A DNA stretch of 44,400 nt from Fibrobacter sp. (GCA_017526585.1 JAFXRC010000035.1:1-44400), one strand, 5' to 3'. Positions 7,860-16,959 are shown, counted from the stretch's first letter. Program-made: numbers and translations. The notes: generated by a model from the sequence alone, not told the origin.

Positions 7860-8821
7860 TAAAGGCTAATTCCTTCGTCGAGGCCGAGCGCGATATTCAT
7901 GTTCTGAATGGCGGCACCGCTTGCGCCCTTGCCGAGGTTGTCGATAATAGTCGTCACCTGCATCACGGTTTCGTTGCCGAACACCTGGATGCGGGCGTTG
8001 TTCGTATCGTTGCAGACGGTAGCGTCAAGGCGGCCGTTGAACAGTACGGGGGCTGGCTCAAACGGCATCACCTTCACAAAGCGGGATCCTTCGTAATGCT
8101 TCGCCAAGATTTCGGTGAGGCCTTCGGGACCGACCTTCTTGGTGAGTTCATTTGCAAAGATGGCGACGGTGACCGCCATGCCCTTGTAATAAGGGCCAAG
8201 CACCGGGTTGAAGAACGGCGTATTTTCGAGTTCGCAGTACTTCTTCATTTCGGGGATGTGCTTGTGTGCGAGCGCGAGCGCGTACGGGGCGGGCGCCATG
8301 ATGGCCTTCGATTCGCCGGCAGCATGAGCAAGTGCCGCAGCTTCTTCGTATTCGGCAATCAGCTTCTTGCCGCCGCCGGAATAACCGGTGATGCTGTAGG
8401 CGGCGAGGTTCGCGCTCTTCGGCAAAATGCCTGCGGCAATCAGCGGGTGAACGCCGAGAATAAAGCCTGAGGCGTGGCAGCCGGGGTTCGCGATGCGCTT
8501 GGCTTTTGCAATCGCTTCGCGCTGGGCGGGGCTGAGTTCCGGCATCCCGTAGGTCCAGTCGGGGTTTACGCGGTGGGCGGTCGATGCATCAATCACGCGG
8601 GTGTTCGGATTTTCGCAGAGGGCTGCGCTTTCGATAGCCGCAGCATCGGGCAGGCACAGAAATGTCACGTCGGACTCGTTGATGAGTCGCTTACGTTCGT
8701 TAATGTCTTTGCGGAGTTCGGGAGAAATGCGCAACACTTCGATGTCGTTACGCTTTGCGAGTCTCTCATAAATCTGCAGGCCTGTGGTACCTGCTTCACC
8801 ATCTACGAAAACTTTGAACAT
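7859..8821 (-). CDS. argC: N-acetyl-gamma-glutamyl-phosphate reductase, short type
   Basis: Third enzyme of arginine synthesis: NADPH-dependent reduction of N-acetylglutamyl phosphate to the semialdehyde. At 320 residues it belongs to the shorter (type 2) AGPR subfamily. The N-terminal nucleotide-binding motif is VDGEAGTTGLQI, the catalytic cysteine is Cys115 in NPGCHASG, and the segment SITGYSGGGKK is conserved. The start is supported by TAAGGAAAG upstream, and the gene begins 9 nt after ychJ. Its stop overlaps the obg start. The other arginine gene in the window, argG, is 28 kb away, so the pathway is not in one operon. Confidence 0.95.
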   Translation of the reverse strand: MFKVFVDGEAGTTGLQIYERLAKRNDIEVLRISPELRKDINERKRLINESDVTFLCLPDAAAIESAALCENPNTRVIDASTAHRVNPDWTYGMPELSPAQREAIAKAKRIANPGCHASGFILGVHPLIAAGILPKSANLAAYSITGYSGGGKKLIAEYEEAAALAHAAGESKAIMAPAPYALALAHKHIPEMKKYCELENTPFFNPVLGPYYKGMAVTVAIFANELTKKVGPEGLTEILAKHYEGSRFVKVMPFEPAPVLFNGRLDATVCNDTNNARIQVFGNETVMQVTTIIDNLGKGASGAAIQNMNIALGLDEGISL

Positions 8822-8830
8822 TGTCTTTCC

Positions 8831-9328
8831 TTACTTGTTAGCGCCGCAGCACTTCTTGTACTTCTTGCCGGAACCGCACGGGCACGGATCGTTACGACCA
8901 ACGACCGGACCTTCGTGACGGACAGTTTCCTGCTTCACGGCACGACCATCGTAGAAAAACCATGCACCACCCACCTTGTGGAACTCGCCGAGTTCGTGGT
9001 GGTTACGGGTGATGTTGCCCTGCTTGAAACGAGCGATGAATTCGACCCAGCCGATATTCCTTTCTTCTTCGGTCTTGGTCTGCTTGATTTCGATGCCGAG
9101 CCATTCGGAATCCTTGCTCCAAGCGGTCACGCTGGCTTCGTCGAAGTCGCTACGCTGCGTGGGTTCGAGGGATTCCTTGAGCCAGCCGATTTCCTGCTTC
9201 ACGTAGGCGGTGTAGCGGGAACGCATCAGGGCTTCGGGGCTTGCCGCGAGAGCCTTCTGCTTGATAATCGGTTCACAACATTCGCAGTATTCCTTACCGG
9301 AACCGCAGGGGCATAAATCTTTTGCCAT
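8831..9328 (-). CDS. ychJ: YchJ family protein with two SEC-C motifs
   Basis: A 165-residue protein of the YchJ (UPF0225) family. Zinc-binding SEC-C motifs lie at both ends: [13 protein letters not shown] near residues 6-18 and [13 protein letters not shown] near 148-160. Between them is an NTF2-like core with [13 protein letters not shown], typical of YchJ. The molecular function is not established; SEC-C motifs bind zinc and often mediate contact with SecB or ribosome-associated partners. It is the promoter-proximal gene of the five-gene minus operon. ATG with an upstream AAGGATTG gives the start. A small hairpin (GCGGC-CAA-GCCGC) lies about 27-39 nt upstream. Confidence 0.92.
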   Translation of the reverse strand: MAKDLCPCGSGKEYCECCEPIIKQKALAASPEALMRSRYTAYVKQEIGWLKESLEPTQRSDFDEASVTAWSKDSEWLGIEIKQTKTEEERNIGWVEFIARFKQGNITRNHHELGEFHKVGGAWFFYDGRAVKQETVRHEGPVVGRNDPCPCGSGKKYKKCCGANK

Positions 9329-9392
9329 AATTCAATCCTTGTGTCTACGTTAGAGCGGCTTGGCCGCCGTTAAAAATTTGCAGAAAAGTTAG

Positions 9393-9423
9393 AAAAAAAA
9401 GCGAACGGTTGAATTCCGTTCGC
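9393..9423 (-). terminator. Intrinsic terminator after the rlmN-methyltransferase unit
   Basis: On the minus strand GCGAACGG pairs with CCGTTCGC (9416-9423 and 9401-9408) around a 7-base loop, followed by eight T residues. Confidence 0.9.
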
Positions 9424-9452
9424 CTTTAAATGAGTGCGTTTCGCGAGGAGGA

Positions 9453-10073
9453 TTACAGGCACTTCTTGAGAAGCCAAATTTCTTCCTTGCCTTCGCGACC
9501 GGCGATGCTGTTCGTCGGCTTGATGCGTTCGACAACATCAAAGACGCCGCCGAGGCGAGCCATGAGTTCACCTTCGCTGGTGGCATGCGGCGGCCCCTGC
9601 AGAGTCTTGCCGTTCATGAGCGGGTACAAGAAGAGAATCAACAAGCCGTCATCCTTCATCATCTTGTAGCAGACTTCGAAGAATTCGTCGCGGCGACCCG
9701 GGTGGATTGCCGTGAAGCAGCAGTAATCGTAAACGATATCAAAAAGCTGGCCGCCACGCTTGTCGTCCTTGGGAGAAAGTGAGAACAGGTCAAGGTCCAG
9801 GGAACGCAGGTTCTTGTGCTTGCGGCTCAAGTGGTCAAGTTCATCGACTGCAGAGGGGGCGAAGTCGACTGCCAGCACGTCGTGTCCGCGGAGTGCCCAA
9901 GCTTCGGCGTCGTAGCCAAAGCCTGCGCCGGGTACCAGAACGGAACCTGTGGCGGGACAAGAGGGGTGCTTGAAAAATTGCGTCAGAGCGGGCGTCACCT
10001 TCTTGAGATTCCAGTAGTCCTTGCCTTCGGCATAAAGATTATCCCAGAAATCCGGGAGGTTCTGCGTTAACAT
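9453..10073 (-). CDS. SAM-dependent methyltransferase, TPMT-like
   Basis: A 206-residue class I methyltransferase resembling the thiopurine S-methyltransferase family. The N-terminus has FWDNLYAEGKDYWNL and a TPAL segment, matching the FW...Y.....W........P.L pattern of that family. The SAM-binding motif I is VLVPGAGFGYDAEAWALRGH, followed by the acidic motif II in VLAVDFAPSAV and a YDYCCFTAIHP segment. The substrate cannot be deduced; bacterial homologues include small-molecule thiol, selenium or tellurium methyltransferases. Its start overlaps the rlmN stop by one base, so it is co-expressed with rlmN, and a strong terminator follows. Confidence 0.85.
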   Translation of the reverse strand: MLTQNLPDFWDNLYAEGKDYWNLKKVTPALTQFFKHPSCPATGSVLVPGAGFGYDAEAWALRGHDVLAVDFAPSAVDELDHLSRKHKNLRSLDLDLFSLSPKDDKRGGQLFDIVYDYCCFTAIHPGRRDEFFEVCYKMMKDDGLLILFLYPLMNGKTLQGPPHATSEGELMARLGGVFDVVERIKPTNSIAGREGKEEIWLLKKCL

Positions 10074-11140
10074 TATTTACCTTCCTTTTTGTACGCAAGT
10101 TGCCCGCATGCAGCGAGAATGTCTCGGCCACGCGGGTTGCGGATCGTGATTTGTATTTCGGCTGCCCTAACCATAGCCAAAAAGTCTTCGACTTGCTCCG
10201 GCGTAGGGGCGTGGAGCGTGGGGTCGTCGCCGTCGTTTAAAACGATGGCGTTCACCTTGACGCGGCGGGGCGCACAAATGCGGATGAGCTCCTTGGCGGC
10301 CTTGGGCGTGCAGGTGATGTCCTGAATCAGGACAAATTCAAACGTTACATAGTTATCGGTTCGGCGAATGTATTCGTCAACCGCTTCTAGAAGTTTTTCG
10401 ATGGGCCAGGTCTTGTTTACCGGCATCACGGACGAACGGTATTCGTTGTTCGTGCTGTTCAGGCTCACGGCGAGGCAACAGGGAGTATTGCGGTCCACCA
10501 GTTCCTTGATCTTAGGAACGACTCCGCTTGTACTCACGGTCATGCGCTTCGCGCCCATGTTGAACAGGCTCTGGTTATGCAGCGTGCAGCAGACGCGGTG
10601 GACGTTTTCCAGGTTGTTCAAAGGTTCGCCCATGCCCATGAAGATGATGTTTGTCACCTGGGCTGTCTTGCCTTCTTCGTTCAAAAGGCCGGATTCCTTC
10701 AGGTACCAGTTGACATTGATGATTTCTTCTAGGATTTCGCCAGCTTCGAGATTTCGGGTGAAGCCCATTTTGGCGGTGCGGCAGAAGGCACAGTTCATGG
10801 CGCAGCCCACCTGGGTCGAAACGCAAACGGAAAAGCGACCGTTTGCAGGAATCATCACCGTTTCGATATGGTGGTCGTCGGATGTCTTGAATAGCCATTT
10901 GACGGTGCCGTCGACCGATTCCATGCGCTGCTCCACGGTAAGGGAGCGGAGCTCGAATTGCTTGGCGAGCTTTTCGCGGAGGGCGGGAGAGATGTTGACC
11001 ATCTCGTCGTAGGTTTTAACCTGTTGGCAGAACAGCCATTTCTGGATTTGGCTTGCTCGGAAAGGCTTTTCGTCATGCTCGCGAAGCCATGCCTTCAGCT
11101 CGTCTTCGTTGAGCGTCTTTATGTTCCTTTGCCATTCCAT
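10073..11140 (-). CDS. rlmN: 23S rRNA (adenine-C2)-methyltransferase RlmN
   Basis: Radical-SAM enzyme of 355 residues that methylates A2503 of 23S rRNA and A37 of some tRNAs. The iron-sulfur cluster motif is Cys113-x3-Cys117-x2-Cys120. The mechanistic cysteines are Cys106 in SVCVSTQ and Cys345 in the C-terminal AACGQLAY. An N-terminal helical domain (RASQIQKWLF) and the GMGEPLNN motif are typical. No Shine-Dalgarno precedes the ATG; instead a promoter with TTAACA, a 17-nt spacer and TATCTT ends 9 nt before it, so the mRNA is probably leaderless or nearly so. The stop overlaps the start of the TPMT-like gene. Confidence 0.96.
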   Translation of the reverse strand: MEWQRNIKTLNEDELKAWLREHDEKPFRASQIQKWLFCQQVKTYDEMVNISPALREKLAKQFELRSLTVEQRMESVDGTVKWLFKTSDDHHIETVMIPANGRFSVCVSTQVGCAMNCAFCRTAKMGFTRNLEAGEILEEIINVNWYLKESGLLNEEGKTAQVTNIIFMGMGEPLNNLENVHRVCCTLHNQSLFNMGAKRMTVSTSGVVPKIKELVDRNTPCCLAVSLNSTNNEYRSSVMPVNKTWPIEKLLEAVDEYIRRTDNYVTFEFVLIQDITCTPKAAKELIRICAPRRVKVNAIVLNDGDDPTLHAPTPEQVEDFLAMVRAAEIQITIRNPRGRDILAACGQLAYKKEGK

Positions 11141-11149
11141 CGGGGGGTA

Positions 11150-11178
11150 AAGATAGCAAAAAAATACCTTTTTGTTAA
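11150..11178 (-). promoter_or_regulatory. rlmN promoter (TTAACA-17-TATCTT), leaderless type
   Basis: On the minus strand TTAACA (11173-11178) and TATCTT (11150-11155) are separated by 17 nt with TGC just before the -10. Only TACCCCCCG separates the -10 from the ATG. Confidence 0.65.
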
Positions 11179-11224
11179 GGGTAAAAACACGATGAAAATA
11201 TAGGCCCGTATGCTTAAAAATAGG

Positions 11225-11584
11225 CTATTGGGAATGCTTTTCAGCTTTTATTTTTTTTGCGTTTTCAAGGTAATCATTTGCAATCTTGCTCGGTTCGGCG
11301 GCCTGGAGAATGTCTCGGGCAAATACAAAGTTGCCGTTTTCTAGCAGAAGGTAAAGCCTGTCTACTTCCTCGAAAAAGGCTGTCAGGGACAGGTTGTAGG
11401 CGTTTGCAAGGGCGCAAAGCGTGAAAATGGAAGGCTGCCGTTTTCCGCCTTCGACTTGCGAGATGAACTGCCTTGTGATGTTCGAGATGATGGAAAGCCT
11501 GTTCTGTGTGAGTCCGCGTTTGTGTCGACTGGCTAGGAAAACGAGACGGACTGCTTCTTGGATAGTGCGGTTGTTGTATTCCAT
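11225..11584 (-). CDS. Small XRE-family helix-turn-helix regulator
   Basis: A 119-residue predicted DNA-binding protein. Residues about 8-70 form a Cro/C1-type HTH: LTQNRLSIISNITRQFISQ is the helix-turn-helix core and GGKRQPS the usual following turn. The C-terminal 45 residues are helical and may dimerise. I chose the ATG at 11582-11584. The frame stays open upstream for 67 codons, but that part would overlap the promoter TTTGCA-16-TATACT (11655-11682) and reach the tRNA terminator. The leader would be about 60 nt; the ribosome site is weak. The gene stands alone next to tRNA-Arg, so its targets cannot be inferred. Confidence 0.75.
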   Translation of the reverse strand: MEYNNRTIQEAVRLVFLASRHKRGLTQNRLSIISNITRQFISQVEGGKRQPSIFTLCALANAYNLSLTAFFEEVDRLYLLLENGNFVFARDILQAAEPSKIANDYLENAKKIKAEKHSQ

Positions 11585-11654
11585 TTTTCCATATGAAATT
11601 AAGGGTTTATCCCCAACACTCTCGCCCTTGCACTCTTGTATCGCTGTCAATTTT

Positions 11655-11682
11655 AGTATAACATTTTGGTAATCTGTGCAAA
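11655..11682 (-). promoter_or_regulatory. Candidate promoter of the XRE gene
   Basis: On the minus strand TTTGCA (11677-11682) and TATACT (11655-11660) are separated by 16 nt. Transcription would start near 11648, which fits the chosen ATG at 11584. Confidence 0.5.
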
Positions 11683-11791
11683 CAGTAGTTTGCAAAGTTT
11701 GAAAAATAATCTTAACAGAAATGTCGGCTCCAGTTTCTCGCCCCCATATATGGTGAAAGTGTTGGTGTCGTAGGGCTTTTTGCATGGAAAC

Positions 11792-11822
11792 AAAAAAGAC
11801 GATCTGCTTATCGCAAATCGCC
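11792..11822 (-). terminator. Intrinsic terminator after tRNA-Arg
   Basis: On the minus strand a 10-bp stem, GGCGATTTGC with GCAGATCGTC (two G-T pairs), closes a 5-base loop and is followed by six T residues. It begins 7 nt after the tRNA end. Confidence 0.88.
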
Positions 11823-11828
11823 TTTTTC

Positions 11829-11902
<74 letters not shown>

Positions 11903-11917
11903 TTGATTGTTGGCCCA

Positions 11918-11945
11918 AATATAGCATAATACACGGTTTTGTCAA
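11918..11945 (-). promoter_or_regulatory. tRNA-Arg promoter (TTGACA-16-TATATT)
   Basis: A perfect -35 TTGACA (11940-11945) and TATATT (11918-11923) preceded by TGC are separated by 16 nt on the minus strand. Initiation would fall about 8 nt before the mature tRNA. Confidence 0.75.
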
Positions 11946-12001
11946 GGGGCCTTGTTGAAAAATTATTATTTTTTCTCAAAATTTTTTTCTGTTGAATCAA
12001 A

Positions 12002-14308
12002 ATGAATAAAGTCAAATCCGTTTTGTTGGCTCTACTCGGCGTTCTTAAGGGTTGGTTTACCGACCGTAGGGTGGTCAAGTGGTTGATTATCTTCGCCATC
12101 CCCGTGGTACTGGCCTTTATTGCCGTGGTGGTTGTCTATAACCATTTTGCTCCGGAACTCCCGTCGCTTTCGCAGCTCGAACAGATCAACCCGAAGCTCG
12201 TGACGAATATCTATGACATGAACGGGAAAATCGCCCACGAGTATTTCGTGGAACGCCGCGAATGGACGAGCTTCGATTCCATTCCCGAAAACGCGATTCA
12301 CGCCGTGATGGCGACAGAAGACCGCGCCTTCTACAGCCACTGGGGTATGAATGTGTGGGCGATTCCGTCTGCTATCATGGAAAGCGCCATGTCGGGTAAG
12401 AAGCTCCGCGGTGCCTCTACCTTGACGCAGCAGCTGACCAAGCTTCTGTTCCTGACGCCTGAACGCACGATTTCGCGTAAGATCAAGGAAATGATGACGG
12501 CAATCCGCATCGAACAGACTTATACGAAAGAAGAAATCCTTGAATTCTACATGAACGAAGTCTATCTTGCCGGTGGTAACTACGGTTTCCAGGCGGCGGG
12601 CAAGTTCTACTTTGGTCGTCCTCTCGACAGCCTTACTATTCCTGAGTATGCTGTTTTGGCTGGTATGTTGCAGCGTCCGGAAGCATATCGCCCCGACCGT
12701 CACCCGGAAGCATCGCTCGAACGCCGCAACACGGTGCTGTACGCGATGCGCGACGCTGGCTATATCAATGATGACGAGTACCACGAATATATCAAGACTC
12801 CGATCGAACTGGCGAAGAAGGAAGTCTCGAACGAATCGGGTCTCTATTTCTACGAAGAAATCCGCAAATACATGGAAAAGAAGTACGGCGAAAATTCGCT
12901 CTACGCAGACGGCGTTTCCATCAATTCGACGATTGATCCCGACATTCAGGCGTACGCCGACAGCGTAGCCAGGGTGCAGGTCGAAAAGGTCCGCCGTCGC
13001 GTCAAGTACCGCGCGACCCGCCGTCTTTACCTCACCAAGAAGTATAATATGCCTGAAGACAGCGTGGTCGCCCATTTCGACAGTGTCTACACTCTCTTCA
13101 AGAAAGAATACCTGGCTGACGATTTGAAGCGCGAAGCAAAGAACCGTCGTTTCCCCGATAGTATCCTTTATCACCATCCCGAAGTGGCCGCTATCCTCAT
13201 CGAAAACGAGACGGGTGCAATCCGCGCCATGGTCGGCGGTTCCGACTTCAACCAGTCTCGCTGGAACCGTGCGGTGCAGTCGCTGCGTCAGCCCGGCTCG
13301 TCGTTCAAGCCGATCGTCTATTCGACCGCCATGGATAACGGTGCAAGCCCCTGCGATTCGGTGAACGACCAGCCCGTGAGCATTCCTGACCCAGACGATA
13401 AGGACAAGAACAAGGTCTGGCGCCCGGCGAACTTCGAACACGACTTCGAAGGCATGATGACGCTTCGCCGCGCCCTTTACAAGTCCAAGAACTTGCCAGC
13501 CATTCTCACCGGTATGAAGTACGGTCTCAACAACGTGGTGAACTACGCCCGCAAGTTCGGCATCGTACGTGCGCCGTTGATGGCTGTGCCTAGCCTTGCG
13601 CTGGGTTCCGTGGGCGCAACCCTCATGGAAATGACTTCTGCCTATACCGTGTTCCCGAACGGCGGTAACCGCATCGAACCTTACATGATTGAATCCATCG
13701 TGGACCGCAACGGTGAAGTCATCGAGAAGAATTCCAAGGTCGAGCACGAAGTGCTGCGTCCGGCATCGGCCTACCTGATGGTCGATATGCTCAAGGATGT
13801 GAACGTGCGTGGAACGGCTGCACGCGTGTGGGCGAACGGATTTACGCATCCGAGTGGCGGTAAGACCGGTACCACGAACGACTACACTGACTGCTGGTAC
13901 ATCGGCTTTACCAAGCAATATACGATGGGCGTGTGGATTGGTTCCGACAGTCCGGGTACTTTGGGTGCCGGCCACACTGGTACCGAAGATGCGCTCCCGA
14001 TTTGGATCGCCGTGATGAAGGAACTACACAAGGATTTGCCGCGTAAGCCTTTCCCCGTGCCTAGCGGCGTGGTGAGCAAGGGCGTCTGCAACCATACGGG
14101 TAAGATTGCCGGTGAATTCTGCTCCGAAAAGACTTACTGCCTCTATACAGCGGGCTACGCCCCGACAGAAGTCTGCGACGGTAACCACTTCGAAGTCAAG
14201 ACCAAGTCTGCAGATGATGCGACCCTGTTCAGCAACAAGGGCTCTAGCTCTGCTCCCAAGGCTAGCAGCAGCGGCCCCGCTAAGAAGAACACCAGAAAGA
14301 TGTTCTAG
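12002..14308 (+). CDS. Class A penicillin-binding protein (PBP1A type)
   Basis: Bifunctional peptidoglycan synthase of 768 residues that polymerises and cross-links the wall. A short cytoplasmic N-terminus and one membrane segment (about 26-46) are followed by the glycosyltransferase domain with catalytic Glu106 in ATEDRAFYSHWG. Further glycosyltransferase motifs are GASTLTQQL (137-145) and a segment around NEVYLAGGNYG. The transpeptidase domain has SSFK with Ser433 nucleophile and Lys436, SKN (495-497) and KTGT (621-624). The C-terminal 60 residues are rich in Ser, Lys and Cys, with a disordered SSS tail. No clear Shine-Dalgarno is seen before the ATG. The gene stands alone, with an intrinsic terminator facing the convergent thioredoxin-like gene. 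Confidence 0.95.
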   Translation: MNKVKSVLLALLGVLKGWFTDRRVVKWLIIFAIPVVLAFIAVVVVYNHFAPELPSLSQLEQINPKLVTNIYDMNGKIAHEYFVERREWTSFDSIPENAIHAVMATEDRAFYSHWGMNVWAIPSAIMESAMSGKKLRGASTLTQQLTKLLFLTPERTISRKIKEMMTAIRIEQTYTKEEILEFYMNEVYLAGGNYGFQAAGKFYFGRPLDSLTIPEYAVLAGMLQRPEAYRPDRHPEASLERRNTVLYAMRDAGYINDDEYHEYIKTPIELAKKEVSNESGLYFYEEIRKYMEKKYGENSLYADGVSINSTIDPDIQAYADSVARVQVEKVRRRVKYRATRRLYLTKKYNMPEDSVVAHFDSVYTLFKKEYLADDLKREAKNRRFPDSILYHHPEVAAILIENETGAIRAMVGGSDFNQSRWNRAVQSLRQPGSSFKPIVYSTAMDNGASPCDSVNDQPVSIPDPDDKDKNKVWRPANFEHDFEGMMTLRRALYKSKNLPAILTGMKYGLNNVVNYARKFGIVRAPLMAVPSLALGSVGATLMEMTSAYTVFPNGGNRIEPYMIESIVDRNGEVIEKNSKVEHEVLRPASAYLMVDMLKDVNVRGTAARVWANGFTHPSGGKTGTTNDYTDCWYIGFTKQYTMGVWIGSDSPGTLGAGHTGTEDALPIWIAVMKELHKDLPRKPFPVPSGVVSKGVCNHTGKIAGEFCSEKTYCLYTAGYAPTEVCDGNHFEVKTKSADDATLFSNKGSSSAPKASSSGPAKKNTRKMF

Positions 14309-14340
14309 TGTGGCGCCAAAGGCGCGATGATATAAACTGA

Positions 14341-14365
14341 AAACGCCCCTCATCGGGGCGCTTTT
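14341..14365. terminator. Bidirectional terminator between PBP and thioredoxin-fold genes
   Basis: CGCCCC (14344-14349) pairs with GGGGCG (14355-14360) around a 5-base loop. A-rich sequence precedes it and T residues follow, so it can serve both converging genes. Confidence 0.8.
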
Positions 14366-14399
14366 CATATCTGAAAGTTTCGCAATAGTGGATGTGTCG

Positions 14400-14945
14400 C
14401 TACTTGAACATGTTATTGAGCGTTGCGCGCATGTGGTTCATGTTTGCTTCGTTCAAGGTTTCGTAGCGGTAGAAGGTTCCGTCTTTCTGTACCACGTACA
14501 CGACCGGAATGTAGCCGGTGCCGTAGGCGGGACCGAACTTGTAGTCGCTGTCCTGGAATACGGGAATCGATACGTGGAACTGGTCTATGAACAGGCGAAT
14601 ATCGTTTTTCTTGATACCGCCACCGAGACCGATGGCAATGCCTGTCAGACCCTTGGATTCGTATTCCTTGATCAGGTCCTGAATTTCGGAAATATGGCGC
14701 TGGCAGTGCGGGCACTTGGGGCTAAAGTAATAGATTAGAAGCGGCTTGTTGGCAAAGTGGCTGAACAGGATGCCCGGATCGCTGATACCGGAGAGTGGTT
14801 TCGAAAAGTCCATCTTCATGGGCTGGTTTGTGGTGGAATCCTGCATCAGTTTGACATCTGCCATCTGAGGTTCGGGAGCAAGCTGTGCAAAGGGGGCCAC
14901 TGCAGCAATGGTAATGACACCTAAAAGTTTCGACAAGGTTCGCAT
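14400..14945 (-). CDS. Exported thioredoxin-fold protein (TlpA/AhpC-TSA like)
   Basis: A 181-residue protein with a signal peptide (hydrophobic residues 7-22). The thioredoxin fold starts near residue 65 (KPLLIYYFSPKCPHC) and carries the redox pair Cys78-Pro-His-Cys81. A cis-proline region (GTGYIPVVYVV) lies near 145 and a C-terminal helix ends the fold. This arrangement matches TlpA/ResA-type periplasmic thiol-disulfide proteins that reduce disulfides in exported proteins. The KPLLIYYFSPKCPHC context supports an active thiol pair. It lies 171 nt downstream of the POTRA-barrel gene on the same strand. The specific partner is unknown. Confidence 0.85.
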   Translation of the reverse strand: MRTLSKLLGVITIAAVAPFAQLAPEPQMADVKLMQDSTTNQPMKMDFSKPLSGISDPGILFSHFANKPLLIYYFSPKCPHCQRHISEIQDLIKEYESKGLTGIAIGLGGGIKKNDIRLFIDQFHVSIPVFQDSDYKFGPAYGTGYIPVVYVVQKDGTFYRYETLNEANMNHMRATLNNMFK

Positions 14946-15116
14946 AAAAACTCCAACAATTCGAGTCGACGAATGGTTTTACCACGCGCCTCTCTCATAA
15001 AGTGTAAAATATCAAAAAATGGGGCGGAAAGACAAGTTTTTTACGAAAAAATGCAATTTTTTGCGATTTTTCGCCGATATGGATACTCCATATTGGAATA
15101 TGTCGGAGCCTCAGGG

Positions 15117-16928
15117 TTACAGATTGTATGTCGTAGTCAACGAATAGTGTGGTTCGTGCTTGCGAACGCCGTTTAGCGGGATGGTGACATCGAACTTGTT
15201 GATAAGGCGACTGATGGATTTGGTTTGTGCAAAACGGATTCCAACCCCGGTGAGATAGACTAGGTCCTTGCGGTTGATGTCCTTGAATTCCCAGGCGGTT
15301 TCGCCGACGCTTCCGAATACGGCAAGGACGGGCATGAGTGTTGCTATTTCAAATCCGGTAAAGAAGCGCTGCTCGAGGTTAGCGAATACGCGTGCCTGCC
15401 CGGCGTAGAAACCGGTGGGGAATCCGGCAAATCCGTTGATGCCTCCGAGTGTCAGTTGCTTGCCGTAGCGGGTGTCTTCATAAAAGTCGGCGAGTCCCGT
15501 TAGGGCTGTCGAAAGTTGATTAGTGGGGTGGAATATGTATTCGCCTGAAATACGCCCGTAGTAGTCGTGGCTTTCGCCGTGATCGAGATAGAAGTTCGTC
15601 TCGGTCTTTAGCGTCAGGTGGTGCATGCGCTGTCCGAGCATCAGGCTTGTCCAAAAGTCGAGTCGGATGTCGTTGTCCGATGCTCCGAGCTGCTCGTAGT
15701 TCTTGGAAATCTGCGCCTTGATGGAGTATCCCTTTTCGATGTCCTCGGTCCACTTGGCGTTATGGAAGTTCTTGATTTTTTCATAGCGGATGTTAGAAAA
15801 CATTAGGTACAGACCAAGCCGGGAATCTTTCTGTTCGGGGAACCAGTCGCTGTAGGCGAAGCTGGAATCGATGGCGTAGGTAGTGTCTCCATGTATGAAT
15901 ACGTAACGGTAAAGGGTTCCTTCGCTAGCGGTTTGGTAGCGGTAGTCGTAGGTGGCGCCTATATAGAATTTGCGGTAGGTTCCACCGAAGGAACGGCTTA
16001 ATCTGAAACTCAGCGAGTCGTCGATGAAGTCTTCGACCTTCATCAACTTCATCGCCTTTTTGCCGTTGTAATGTGAAAGAGAATTTAAATATCTAGCTCT
16101 AGCAGTCGAGTCGATTTCGTGGTTGCTTGCATGCCTAAAGAGCGAATCTTCGCGGATGGCGTCTAGCTGGGCTAGGAAACCGTTATTTTGTTCGTAACTA
16201 TAAGGGGTGGCACCCGGCGGAAGTTCTCCACTCCCGTAGAAGTAGGCAAATCGCTTGCTCTTTAGACCTTCGAGGGTATAGGCCCATTGGTTCTGGCTTC
16301 TGCTCAAGAAGGGAACATACATTTTCCAACTGGCGAGGTATCCGTCGGTGTTGTAGCTGTATAGGAAGTCTAGATGGTTGTAGCGGAACAGAAAGTGCGG
16401 GTCGCCGTATTCCACCTGCCACATGTCGCGGAATTCGTCGTGCCCGAAGTAGAATCCGAGTTTTTGTCCGAGCCCCAGGAAGTTGCTTTCCTGTACGCCA
16501 ATGCCCCAGTTCAGGTTGTCGTAGCTCCATTCGTTGCCGGAAAAGCCGATGCTTGTGGGAACAGCGAGGGTCCAGTTGTCGCTGGTGCTCACCGTGGCGA
16601 TGTTCTTGCCGTTTTCGGAGCTTATGTCAATGCTTGCATCCGACAAGAAGTTCTGGCTTCGCAGAAAACGTTCTGCCTCCTGCACTTGTAGCATGGTGAC
16701 GGATTCGCCTTCGTTAAAGAGGAGCAGCTTTCGAACAGTTGCTTCGCGTGTTTCGATGTGAATCCAGTTCAGGAGGTCGTAAGCCCATTTGTCATACTTG
16801 GTGTGGTACTTGGAATCGTCAAAAGCGTCGCCGATATTGTAGCGGATAGAGTCGATTTTGAATGTACCGGGGGTATCTTGCGCAAGGGCAAAACCCGCCA
16901 AAAAAACGATAAATAAAATAATGGGCAT
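15117..16928 (-). CDS. Omp85-like outer-membrane protein, POTRA plus barrel
   Basis: A 603-residue predicted outer-membrane protein. A signal peptide (1-16, ending ALA) is followed by a roughly 100-residue region. That region holds a POTRA-like unit, with the pattern REATVRKLLLFNEGESVTMLQVQEAERFLRS split over residues 60-90 and NFLSDASIDI after it. The rest, with many alternating aromatic strands and ending in an aromatic/hydrophobic strand (SLTTTYNL), fits a 16-stranded barrel. A GGINGFAGFPTGFYAGQ segment corresponds to the conserved G-rich loop of Omp85 barrels. No Shine-Dalgarno is visible, and TATATT (16938-16943) ends 9 nt before the ATG. The substrate is unknown; it is distinct from the TamA-like protein at 25189. 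Confidence 0.8.
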   Translation of the reverse strand: MPIILFIVFLAGFALAQDTPGTFKIDSIRYNIGDAFDDSKYHTKYDKWAYDLLNWIHIETREATVRKLLLFNEGESVTMLQVQEAERFLRSQNFLSDASIDISSENGKNIATVSTSDNWTLAVPTSIGFSGNEWSYDNLNWGIGVQESNFLGLGQKLGFYFGHDEFRDMWQVEYGDPHFLFRYNHLDFLYSYNTDGYLASWKMYVPFLSRSQNQWAYTLEGLKSKRFAYFYGSGELPPGATPYSYEQNNGFLAQLDAIREDSLFRHASNHEIDSTARARYLNSLSHYNGKKAMKLMKVEDFIDDSLSFRLSRSFGGTYRKFYIGATYDYRYQTASEGTLYRYVFIHGDTTYAIDSSFAYSDWFPEQKDSRLGLYLMFSNIRYEKIKNFHNAKWTEDIEKGYSIKAQISKNYEQLGASDNDIRLDFWTSLMLGQRMHHLTLKTETNFYLDHGESHDYYGRISGEYIFHPTNQLSTALTGLADFYEDTRYGKQLTLGGINGFAGFPTGFYAGQARVFANLEQRFFTGFEIATLMPVLAVFGSVGETAWEFKDINRKDLVYLTGVGIRFAQTKSISRLINKFDVTIPLNGVRKHEPHYSLTTTYNL

Positions 16929-16937
16929 GACGAGGAT

Positions 16938-16943
16938 AATATA
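16938..16943 (-). promoter_or_regulatory. -10 hexamer of the POTRA-barrel gene, leaderless type
   Basis: TATATT on the minus strand is separated from the ATG (16926-16928) by 9 nt without ribosome site. The -35 is weak. Confidence 0.45.
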
Positions 16944-16959
16944 GAAAAATGCCTAGATT

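Noticed and set aside
12032..13975. 647-codon open frame antisense to the penicillin-binding protein
   Set aside because: It is a by-product of the strong codon bias of the sense gene; the translation has no recognisable family and no ribosome site, while the plus-strand protein has every PBP motif.
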